Assembly (NCBI GenBank): GCA_001803225.1
Contig: MHBF01000100.1
Coordinates: forward strand, 725 to 55,733
Direction of reading: 5' to 3'
Source of the DNA: Lentisphaerae bacterium GWF2_44_16
GTDB lineage: Bacteria > Verrucomicrobiota > Lentisphaeria > Victivallales > GWF2-45-14
Length of the DNA stretch: 55,009 nt
In this document: piece by piece, positions 48,826 to 55,009 of the stretch
How positions within the stretch are numbered: the stretch's first letter is position 1
How the letters are laid out: every line of letters starts with the position of its first letter
Program-made: the position numbers and the translations under genes
Notes under the pieces: model-generated
The model's input: the letters and a program-made list of their open reading frames with translations, nothing else
What the model was told of the DNA's origin: nothing
Database searches by the model: none

Positions 48826-49863
48826 ATGAAAGTCTGGCAGAAAATAAAGGATGATCTGATTAAAAGGATTCTAAACAAAGAGTTTGAGTTGGATGCCAAG
48901 TTTTTTTCCCTGAATGATTTATCTCGTGAATACGGTATCAGCGATATCACCAGCCGACGGATCATAAGCGAACTGGTGAAGGCCGGCTACATCAAATCGT
49001 TTCCAGGTAAAGGCTCGTATGTGAAAAGTCGCCTTGAGTCGAAAACCATAGTCTTGCTTTCTGACTCGATATCCGATATTAATGAAGGCGGCAGTCTTCC
49101 CAATATTCATTCCGAGATATACAAAGGGATGCTCTTGCAATGCGGGAAAATGAACGCTGAATTGAGAATATTGTCAAAAAAATATTTAAAGAATTGGCCT
49201 CTTGACGAAAAGTTACTGCTGATACTCATGGGTAAAACAGACGGGGATGATAAAGAATTTGCCGATATATTCAGACGTCCAAACTGCAAAAAAATATATT
49301 GCCATGTAACAGAACATATTCAAGGAGAAGTAAGTGTCAGGATACCTTACGGCAAAGGAATAATGCTGGCTGTTGAACATCTGATAGAAAGCGGACATAA
49401 GCGGATTGCGTTTATGTGTTCGTCCCTGAAAATGCGTAATATGGCATTGCGTTTTGACGGATATTATGAATGTCTGAAAAAGCATAATCTGCCTGTGGAC
49501 TTTAATCTTGTGAAGGAATTGCCGGGCCCGAACATAGTTACAGATTCAGCGGCAGTAAAAGATTTGCTCTCAATCGAGAATCCTCCGACGGCAATCCTCA
49601 CCGCAAATAACAGCCGTGCTTTGAATGTACTGGAATTCTGCAATAAAAACGGGATAAAAATACCGGAAAAAGTCGCGTTGGCAGCTTTCGATGACATACC
49701 TGAAAGCGTGCTTGTTCAGCCCAGGCTGACGGTTGTAAATACTCATTGGGATAAAATCGGCGCTGAAACAGTAAGAACTATCCTGGAAATGGCGGAAAAT
49801 GACCGTACAGACTATCCTGACGTAATAATTAAACCGGATTTAATAGTAAGGGAATCAACCTGA
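48826..49863 (+). CDS. GntR-LacI type transcriptional regulator
   Basis: 345 aa. N-terminal GntR-like winged helix (about 1-66, FSLNDLSREYGISDITSRRI, GYIKSFPGKGSYV) and a LacI-like effector domain (about 70-345) with VEHLIESGHKRIAFM, PPTAILTANNSRALNVLEFC, VALAAFDDIPES and QPRLTVVN, the standard order of LacI-family core motifs. It probably senses a sugar-like metabolite of the pathway encoded downstream. A near-perfect promoter with a palindrome in front suggests autoregulation. The oxidoreductase gene starts 29 bases after it. Confidence 0.9.
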   Translation: MKVWQKIKDDLIKRILNKEFELDAKFFSLNDLSREYGISDITSRRIISELVKAGYIKSFPGKGSYVKSRLESKTIVLLSDSISDINEGGSLPNIHSEIYKGMLLQCGKMNAELRILSKKYLKNWPLDEKLLLILMGKTDGDDKEFADIFRRPNCKKIYCHVTEHIQGEVSVRIPYGKGIMLAVEHLIESGHKRIAFMCSSLKMRNMALRFDGYYECLKKHNLPVDFNLVKELPGPNIVTDSAAVKDLLSIENPPTAILTANNSRALNVLEFCNKNGIKIPEKVALAAFDDIPESVLVQPRLTVVNTHWDKIGAETVRTILEMAENDRTDYPDVIIKPDLIVREST

Positions 49864-49892
49864 ATAATAATACAACTAAGCAAAGGTAAAAG

Positions 49893-50924
49893 ATGAAAAA
49901 AGTGAAAATCGGTATCGTAGGGGCCGGCGGACAACGTTGCTGTTATCATGGGGGATGCATCTTCGCGGGGACGGAAAATGTCGAAATCGGAGCATTGTGC
50001 GACAACAAGGCAGAACGTCTTGAGCATGCCAGAGGGATGTATGAAAAAAAATTCGGGTATAAAATAAATACATATCTCGATTACAACGAAATGTACCGGA
50101 AAGGCGGACTTGACGCGGTATATGTTTCAGGTCCGAATTATTTACACAAAGCAATGACAGTTTCAGCGTTTGAGGCCGGACTTCATGTGCTCTGTGAGAA
50201 ACCTATGGAATTGACACTGGCAAATGCGGACGAAATGATCAATGCCGCTAATAAAAATAAAAAAATACTCGGCCTGGCTATGCAGATGCATTATCGCCGC
50301 CGTTACCACAGAATAAGGGAAATCATTGAAAGCGGTATCATCGGTAAAATCGCTCAAGTCTGGTGCTATGAATATCGCGGGACATTCATAGAAATGAAGG
50401 ACTGGGTATGGGACTCTGAAAAATCAGGCGGCGCCATTCATGAGAAGAATTGCCACCATTATGATATTATGGACATGTGGATAAAAAGCAACCCGACCAC
50501 TGTTTACGCCTCCGGTAATATAATGAAACACAAGAATCCTTACGGGCAGAAAAGTGATATTCTCGACAATGCTTTTATTATCAATGATTATGAGAACGGT
50601 ACACGCGGAATGATAAATATTTGTTTCCTCGCGAACAAAGAACATTATCGCGAATTCGGGATTCATGGAACGGAAGGTAAAATATTTTTCAGCACTGTTG
50701 ATGATGAAAAAATCCATATTGCTTATAATAACGGAGACAAAGAAATCATTGAAGCGCCGGGTGATTTGAGAGGCGGGATGTGTCAGGATTTCGTTGACTG
50801 CATCATAGAAGGAAAAGAACCGCTTGTCAGTCAGAAAATGGGACGTAAAAGCCTTCTTGTCCCAATGGCGGCGGAAATTTCGATAAAAGAAAAACGCGTT
50901 GTCCATGTAAACGAACTGAAATAA
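49893..50924 (+). CDS. Gfo/Idh/MocA-family oxidoreductase
   Basis: 343 aa. Rossmann NAD(P) site GIVGAGGQRCCYHGG (7-21), the diagnostic CEKP (101-104) whose Lys helps catalysis, and KNCHHYDIMDMW (about 190), which supplies the active-site His of the family. ALCDNKAER (about 34-42) binds the cofactor's adenosine side. Such enzymes oxidise or reduce sugars, inositols or glycosides; the substrate is not determined. It is cytoplasmic, the second gene of the operon after the regulator. An imperfect hairpin lies between it and the next gene. Confidence 0.92.
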   Translation: MKKVKIGIVGAGGQRCCYHGGCIFAGTENVEIGALCDNKAERLEHARGMYEKKFGYKINTYLDYNEMYRKGGLDAVYVSGPNYLHKAMTVSAFEAGLHVLCEKPMELTLANADEMINAANKNKKILGLAMQMHYRRRYHRIREIIESGIIGKIAQVWCYEYRGTFIEMKDWVWDSEKSGGAIHEKNCHHYDIMDMWIKSNPTTVYASGNIMKHKNPYGQKSDILDNAFIINDYENGTRGMINICFLANKEHYREFGIHGTEGKIFFSTVDDEKIHIAYNNGDKEIIEAPGDLRGGMCQDFVDCIIEGKEPLVSQKMGRKSLLVPMAAEISIKEKRVVHVNELK

Positions 50925-50931
50925 CTGGATA

Positions 50932-50966
50932 TTACCCCGGATAGGATCCTTTTGCTGTCCGGGTAA
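50932..50966 (+). other. Intercistronic hairpin
   Basis: Arms 50932-50941 (TTACCCCGGA) and 50958-50966 (TCCGGGTAA) pair with one bulged C around a 16-base loop. No T-run follows, so processing or mRNA stability is more likely than termination. Confidence 0.4.
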
Positions 50967-50986
50967 AACTTCAAGGTGTGTTTCGT

Positions 50987-52111
50987 ATGACTATAAAAAT
51001 TCTGACTGGATTTGACGGAAGCTGTCCTCACAGTGATGAGGGAGTAAAAAAAGAAAGCTGTAATACATTTACGGTTTATCCGGGATATAGAAAAGAAGAC
51101 GGTTTCAGCGAAGAAAATTCCAGGCAAGGCGGCAGCAGATTTTATATCAGAATTGAAAATGACAGCATAAAATCAGAATCAGTAGATATTACCGCTGATT
51201 GGCAAATACCGGCAAGAGTCTGCCATCATGATCAGGGATATATAAAACAAAACGGAGGCGACTGGGGCTTTCTTCCCTGTATCAGAACCGCTGAGACAAA
51301 AATCAAATATTCGTTATATTCAATTCCTGGAATTACAGAACTCGCGTTATTTCCCGAATACAATTATTCTCAATGTAAAAGTTTCGTTGAGTCTTTAGCA
51401 TCTGAAGGTATAAAAATTGAAACGGTCGGGCAAAGCGAAGACGGGCGCGATATGTGGATGGTTGAGTTCGCGTCAGATAACCCGCGGGCGGAAAGCTTCT
51501 TTATTCAGGCCCGTGACCATGCCTATGAAACAGCCGGCTCATATTGCGTGGAAGGGATTGTCGAATTCCTCAAATCTGAAGATTTCATTTCAAAATATAT
51601 TCGAAGTAAATTCAATTTTCATATTGTTCCAATGACCAACCCTGACGGCGTCTACCGTGGGATGAGCCGTCTTACAAGGGAAAAAGGAGCAGACATGAAT
51701 CGATTGAATACTGTTTCAGACAAAGCCCATGATAACCTGAAAAAAACAATTGACAGGATTGCGCCAAAGGTTCATATGAATATCCATAATTGGACGAATA
51801 AGTTCATGGACGGGCTTTTAGTCAATGATGAGGAAATCAAGCAAAGAATCCTTTTCCATTTTACTGACGACCGTGAAAATTATAAGCACTGGCACATTGA
51901 AACCCATGCGGATTATCTCAGGGCAAACAATATTACAGAAGCTCCTGAAAACAGCAAAAGCTGGAAAAATTACTGCAAAGAAAAGTTTGGAGCTTATGGA
52001 GTTAATTTTGAATTTCCTTGGTTTGCCATACTTCCAAATGGAATGAAGCAAAAGGGTAAAAAGGCGTTAACTGCTTACGCTCTTTCGGCAATTGATGCCA
52101 TGAAACTTTAG
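50987..52111 (+). CDS. M14-like zinc carboxypeptidase
   Basis: 374 aa. The zinc motif HxxE is H178-x-x-E181 (ARDHAYETAG), the distal zinc ligand is H263 or H267 (HMNIH), and the catalytic Glu is probably in NFEFPWF near 350. MTNPDGVYRG is the conserved Asn-Pro-Asp-Gly segment. The first 130 residues form a beta-rich domain as in the M14 subgroup with an N-terminal sandwich (cytosolic carboxypeptidase or AGBL-like). There is no signal peptide, so it is cytoplasmic. ATG 50987 (AAGG 10 bases upstream) is preferred to GTG 50978. It may cleave a peptide or amide bond in a glycoconjugate, given its neighbours. Confidence 0.84.
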   Translation: MTIKILTGFDGSCPHSDEGVKKESCNTFTVYPGYRKEDGFSEENSRQGGSRFYIRIENDSIKSESVDITADWQIPARVCHHDQGYIKQNGGDWGFLPCIRTAETKIKYSLYSIPGITELALFPEYNYSQCKSFVESLASEGIKIETVGQSEDGRDMWMVEFASDNPRAESFFIQARDHAYETAGSYCVEGIVEFLKSEDFISKYIRSKFNFHIVPMTNPDGVYRGMSRLTREKGADMNRLNTVSDKAHDNLKKTIDRIAPKVHMNIHNWTNKFMDGLLVNDEEIKQRILFHFTDDRENYKHWHIETHADYLRANNITEAPENSKSWKNYCKEKFGAYGVNFEFPWFAILPNGMKQKGKKALTAYALSAIDAMKL

Positions 52112-52123
52112 AATGCATAAATT

Positions 52124-53287
52124 ATGAGTGAAACATATAAGGGAATTACGGCGGATGGAAAATGTATTTCTATCTTTGTAAACAACGGAACTATTCAAGC
52201 GGTGGAAGAATTTCCCCGGGATGAGACACTGCCTTACATTCTGCCTCCGTTGGTTGATTTGCAACAGAATGGCGCGTTGGGTATATACTTCACGAATTTC
52301 TGTGATAAGAATCCAGAAGATATTTACCGGATTTTCGAGTTTCTCGTAAAACACGGAGTGGGCCGGGTTCAGCTCACAATGACCAGTGCGGCAATTGAGA
52401 CATTGAAAGAATCACTGAAAGCCTTAGACAAGCTTCTTGCGGGAAACAGAGACCTTGAGAAAATGTTTTTCGGGATTTTTCATGAAGGGCTGTTTATATC
52501 GCCTTTGGAAGGATGGCGGGGCGCGCATCCGGCTGCATTTATTAAGTCCCCTGATTATGAACTCTTCAAGGATTTGGATGAATGCGCGGGCGGCAGAATA
52601 AGGACTGTAAATATCGCGCCTGAAGAACCGGGCGGATTGCCATTTATCGAAAAGGCCGTAACTGATAATAAAACAGTTTCTCTTGGGCATTGTTGTCCTG
52701 ATCGTGAGACTGTCAGGGAAGCCGTCGCCAGAGGCGCAAAACTGATTACGCACTTCGGAAACGGAGCGGCGCCCATGATGCATCGGTTTAAAAATCCATT
52801 CTGGGCATTTCTTTCTGAAGCTGGATTATGTCCCGGATTAATATGTGATGGATTTCATTTGCCGCCGGAACTTGTCGAAACAGTTTTTAAATGCAAGGGA
52901 CGGGATAATTGTTTTATTGTTTCAGACGCGAGCGGATATTCGGGATGTCCTTCTGGTTTTTACAATCGTGACGATGAACGTTCTTTCGAAATCAGAGAAG
53001 ACGGTTTTTTGCATCTGGCGTGGCAGGAAATACTGATGGGAGCGTGGTATCAGTTAGACAGAGGCGTAGAATTTCTGGTTAAGGATATAGGCATGAGTTT
53101 TCTTGACGCATGGATGCAATGCAGTGCTGTGCCCGCGAAGATTGCGGGAATAAAATTACCTGAATTGAAAGTTGGCGCTTCTGCAGATTTTGTTTTGGCC
53201 CGCTGGAAGAATGGCGTGATTATTGAACAGTCAGTGTTCAGTGGAAAAGCATATCTCAGAGATGCCTTTACCCCGCGTTCTGTCTGA
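52124..53287 (+). CDS. NagA-like amidohydrolase (N-acetylglucosamine-6-phosphate deacetylase family)
   Basis: 387 aa. The amidohydrolase fold is seen through GIFHEGLFISPLEGWRGAHP (NagA has HLEGPF...KGAHP), a metal/substrate His in SLGHCCPD, THFGNGAAPMMHR (NagA THLFNAM), ICDGFHLPPE (NagA IADGHHV) and catalytic Asp in IVSDASG. Several positions differ from classical NagA (HLEGP to FHEGL, LFNAM to FGNGAAPM), so the substrate is probably another N-acylated sugar or peptide. It is cytoplasmic and the last gene of the operon, 12 bases after the carboxypeptidase. Confidence 0.85.
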   Translation: MSETYKGITADGKCISIFVNNGTIQAVEEFPRDETLPYILPPLVDLQQNGALGIYFTNFCDKNPEDIYRIFEFLVKHGVGRVQLTMTSAAIETLKESLKALDKLLAGNRDLEKMFFGIFHEGLFISPLEGWRGAHPAAFIKSPDYELFKDLDECAGGRIRTVNIAPEEPGGLPFIEKAVTDNKTVSLGHCCPDRETVREAVARGAKLITHFGNGAAPMMHRFKNPFWAFLSEAGLCPGLICDGFHLPPELVETVFKCKGRDNCFIVSDASGYSGCPSGFYNRDDERSFEIREDGFLHLAWQEILMGAWYQLDRGVEFLVKDIGMSFLDAWMQCSAVPAKIAGIKLPELKVGASADFVLARWKNGVIIEQSVFSGKAYLRDAFTPRSV

Positions 53288-53455
53288 ATTACATACTTTA
53301 CTGCCATGACGGCAATGCAAGCATTTGCTCTCTACAATTGCTTAATTGCAAGGTGATATAACAGTTGGCGGAGCATACCACTTAAAAACCCAATCTGTCT
53401 CCATTTGTAATTTTAAGGCAAGATGTTAATAATTAAGTCTTTATGGAAAGTGAAA

Positions 53456-53521
53456 ATTTCACCAGATTTCACGCGATTTTGGCAGATTAGTGCAACTTTT
53501 TAAATCGATTTCACCAGATTT
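53456..53521 (+). repeat. Direct repeat ATTTCACCAGATTT, two copies
   Basis: Identical 14-base copies at 53456-53469 and 53508-53521, 52 bases apart (start to start), between the amidohydrolase operon and the RhuM gene. They could be boundary scars of an integrated segment or protein binding sites; nothing else supports either. Confidence 0.5.
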
Positions 53522-53653
53522 ATTCATGCCTAAACTATATATTCGCGAATGTTTTTTCGTGATATGCGATCTGCAATTTTAAGCATTTCTGCTTGAGTGG
53601 CATTCCCCATGTTGATTCCTGTGATTGAGTTAATGTTAAGAATGAGTTTCAGC

Positions 53654-53689
53654 AAAAAAAAACACGGTAATAGTATGACGATTACCGTG
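53654..53689 (-). terminator. Rho-independent terminator of the RhuM gene
   Basis: A perfect 9-bp stem (CACGGTAAT at 53663-53671 with ATTACCGTG at 53681-53689), 9-base loop, and nine T on the minus strand (53662-53654). It lies 88 bases after the stop. Confidence 0.88.
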
Positions 53690-53776
53690 ATTGAACACCG
53701 AATTAAAAATTTTCAGAACCGAAAAGGCAAACAATTCACCCCTAACAATTACGCAAAATCACGTTTCCAAAGGACT

Positions 53777-54844
53777 TCATTGAGAATTTTTACCATCAGC
53801 AGCAGGGGCGTCTGCATTGCCATTTTTCTCTTTGGCATGTTCGAGCAAATCCATCTGTTTGTCAAAGTCGGATTGGAAGAGCCTATCCTGAATGACGCGA
53901 TATTTTTCAAACTCATTCTCGGCATGCTGCTTGGCTATTTCCGCGGAAATCTTTCCGGCGTCGCGCAAGATTTCCATGTCATCGGCAATCAGAATCCGAT
54001 CCAAATGCTTCGCCCAATCTTCCATCGTCATCGGGATGTGGCGCTTCGCCCGGTTTTCCGCCAAGTCAAGATAGGCGTTTACGATATGCCCCAGCGAATC
54101 CAGTTCGTTCTCTTTCAGGTAATTTTTCGCGATGGAAACGTCCGTTCTGACGATTTTTCCGTTCGGCTCGTTTTCCCACGAAATCAAGCCCATATGTTCG
54201 CGTTCCGCGTCGGCTCGTTCCATAATCAGTTCGGCGGCAGTATGGCCATGCACGGCATAATGCAGTTTGTTCTGAACCTTTGCAAAAAACTCGCGAGTGG
54301 TCGGCGCGTCCGGATTGTAATCCATGCTGGTCGCGTAAATGTCAGTAAGCTTCTGATAAAAGCGACGTTCGCTCAGCCGAATTTCCCGAATCTCGGCCAA
54401 AAGATGTTCAAAATAATCCTCGTCGAGAAATTTCCCGTTCTCCATGCGTTTCCGGTCGATCACATAGCCGCGAATGGCATAATCCCGTAAAACGGCGGTT
54501 GCCCATTGCCGGAATTGCGTTGCACGTTTACTGTTTACTCGATACCCGACCGCGATAATCATGTCGAGATTGTAATACTTAGTTTGGTAGTTCTTCCCGT
54601 CAGCGGCAGTTCGTAAGAAATCCTTACACACTGAATCCGCGACAAGTTCTCCTTCAGAGAGGATATGCGAGATGTGCTGGGTGATATTGGCCCTGGTCGT
54701 GTCAAAAAGCTCTGCCATGAGTTGTTGAGTCAGCCAAAGCGTCTCATTCTCAAAGCGGACTTCAATCGAGTCCGTTTCGTTTTGCGCGGCAAAAATCAAA
54801 AATTCCGTCGTGCTGTTTCTGATCCATTTGTTTTTATCCATCAT
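53777..54844 (-). CDS. RhuM family protein
   Basis: 355 aa. IRNSTTEFLIFAAQ, LTQQLMAELFDTTRANITQH, YYNLDMIIAVGYRVNSKRAT, FRQWATAVLRDYAIRGYVID and FLDEDYFEHLLAEIREIRLSER are the standard RhuM (COG3943) segments. The first is an HTH-like part, and the family is common on mobile elements and beside restriction or toxin genes. Its biochemical role is unknown. AGGTGGA stands just before ATG 54844 and 54841; 54844 is used. The frame stays open upstream through the 18-bp repeats, so an N-terminal extension cannot be fully excluded. It has its own terminator. Confidence 0.9.
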   Translation of the reverse strand: MMDKNKWIRNSTTEFLIFAAQNETDSIEVRFENETLWLTQQLMAELFDTTRANITQHISHILSEGELVADSVCKDFLRTAADGKNYQTKYYNLDMIIAVGYRVNSKRATQFRQWATAVLRDYAIRGYVIDRKRMENGKFLDEDYFEHLLAEIREIRLSERRFYQKLTDIYATSMDYNPDAPTTREFFAKVQNKLHYAVHGHTAAELIMERADAEREHMGLISWENEPNGKIVRTDVSIAKNYLKENELDSLGHIVNAYLDLAENRAKRHIPMTMEDWAKHLDRILIADDMEILRDAGKISAEIAKQHAENEFEKYRVIQDRLFQSDFDKQMDLLEHAKEKNGNADAPAADGKNSQ

Positions 54845-54850
54845 TCCACC

Positions 54851-54880
54851 TGTCACTGAAAATGTACCACCCATTGGGTG
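54851..54880. repeat. Possible transposon-end remnant
   Basis: TGTCACTGAAAATGTACCAC (54851-54870) followed by the palindrome CACCCATTGGGTG (54868-54880). The TGTCA start and ACTGAAAAT-then-ACC pattern resemble IS21-type terminal repeats. No transposase is present, so this is only a resemblance. Confidence 0.25.
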
Positions 54881-54917
54881 ATTTTTTACATTACTCCGAC
54901 TTCTCTTTATTCTCAAA

Positions 54918-55009
54918 CTCGGATTGAGTGGAAAACTCGGATTGAGTGGAAAACTCGGATTGAGTGGAAAACTCGGATTGAGTGGAAAACTCGGATTGAG
55001 TGGAAAACT
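54918..55009 (+). repeat. 18-bp tandem repeat, at least five copies, running off the window
   Basis: CTCGGATTGAGTGGAAAA is repeated exactly five times (starts 54918, 54936, 54954, 54972, 54990), with the first two bases of a sixth at the edge. Copies are identical, so the array is young or unstable. The unit is six codons long: all three minus-strand frames stay open through it, one reading SFPLNP repeated, in frame with the RhuM reading frame. It sits 74 bases upstream of the RhuM start. Confidence 0.95.

Larger units (their letters stand above)
53288..53776. other. 489-base intergenic region
   Basis: No gene is supported. It is AT-rich and contains the direct repeat ATTTCACCAGATTT at 53456-53469 and 53508-53521, and the RhuM terminator at 53654-53689. 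A longer plus-strand frame beginning at 53597 is the antisense shadow of the RhuM gene. Confidence 0.5.

Noticed and set aside
53597-54490. 297-residue plus-strand ORF
   Set aside because: It is antisense to the clearly recognisable RhuM gene, has no family features and no ribosome binding site; the reading is a shadow.
54918-55009. CRISPR array at the right edge
   Set aside because: The 18-base units follow each other directly with no spacers, and no cas genes are present.

Overview
The window reads as chromosome of a Gram-negative bacterium of the PVC group, most likely Lentisphaerota (Victivallales-like). This is an inference from three things: a pair of short secreted proteins with the prepilin-type N-terminus (FTLxELLIVISIIAILAAMLLP) typical of Lentisphaerae and Planctomycetes, abundant orphan glycoside hydrolases with fused GntR-LacI regulators, and a Hanks-type kinase fused to leucine-rich repeats. 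Lipoprotein signals and CsgG-family channels imply an outer membrane. No rRNA, tRNA, CRISPR array or intact insertion sequence was seen.

Layout. 0-17 kb is a mixed core region: a GH4 glycosidase; a minus-strand group (HIT protein, MBL-fold hydrolase, secreted unknown, LegC-type aminotransferase); rpmE, prfA and a PIG-L deacetylase; a WG-repeat lipoprotein; a small ORF overlapping a radical SAM gene; the kinase; a cysteine desulfurase next to nadA; and a COG2509 flavoprotein. 17-35.7 kb is a polysaccharide-degradation region: two pseudopilin-like proteins, two large secreted GH2-type enzymes, a heparinase II/III-like protein beside a GntR-LacI regulator, a PL11-like propeller protein, a secreted unknown, a GH20 hexosaminidase and an unassigned TIM-barrel-like protein. 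The combination suits an amino-sugar and uronic-acid containing glycan such as a glycosaminoglycan. Three of these genes have good TTGACT-N17-TATAAT-like promoters, and an extended ATTGACTYTAT motif recurs at the first two and beside the regulator.

35.9-48.5 kb is the most unusual part: about 14 tightly packed minus-strand genes that look like one operon for a CsgG/HfaB-type (curli-like) outer-membrane export system. It encodes two paralogous CsgG-domain lipoproteins with long C-terminal extensions, two Asn-rich repeat proteins (repeat core S-x-I/V-N-S/T-G-I) that are natural candidates for the exported fibre or adhesin, a GIN/DUF2807 protein whose N-terminus carries the same repeat motif, two FlgT-N/LPP20-like periplasmic proteins, a CsgG-N-like plus SUMF1 fusion, and several small lipoproteins and secreted proteins. 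No flagellar genes and no recognisable csgA, csgB, csgE or csgF are present, so it is not a classical curli locus. Calling it a fibre system is inference.

48.8-53.3 kb is a plus-strand operon behind a near-perfect sigma70 promoter: GntR-LacI regulator, Gfo/Idh/MocA oxidoreductase, M14-like zinc carboxypeptidase and NagA-like amidohydrolase. The right edge holds a RhuM-family gene with its own terminator and five copies of an 18-bp tandem repeat running off the window; this is the most mobile-looking part.
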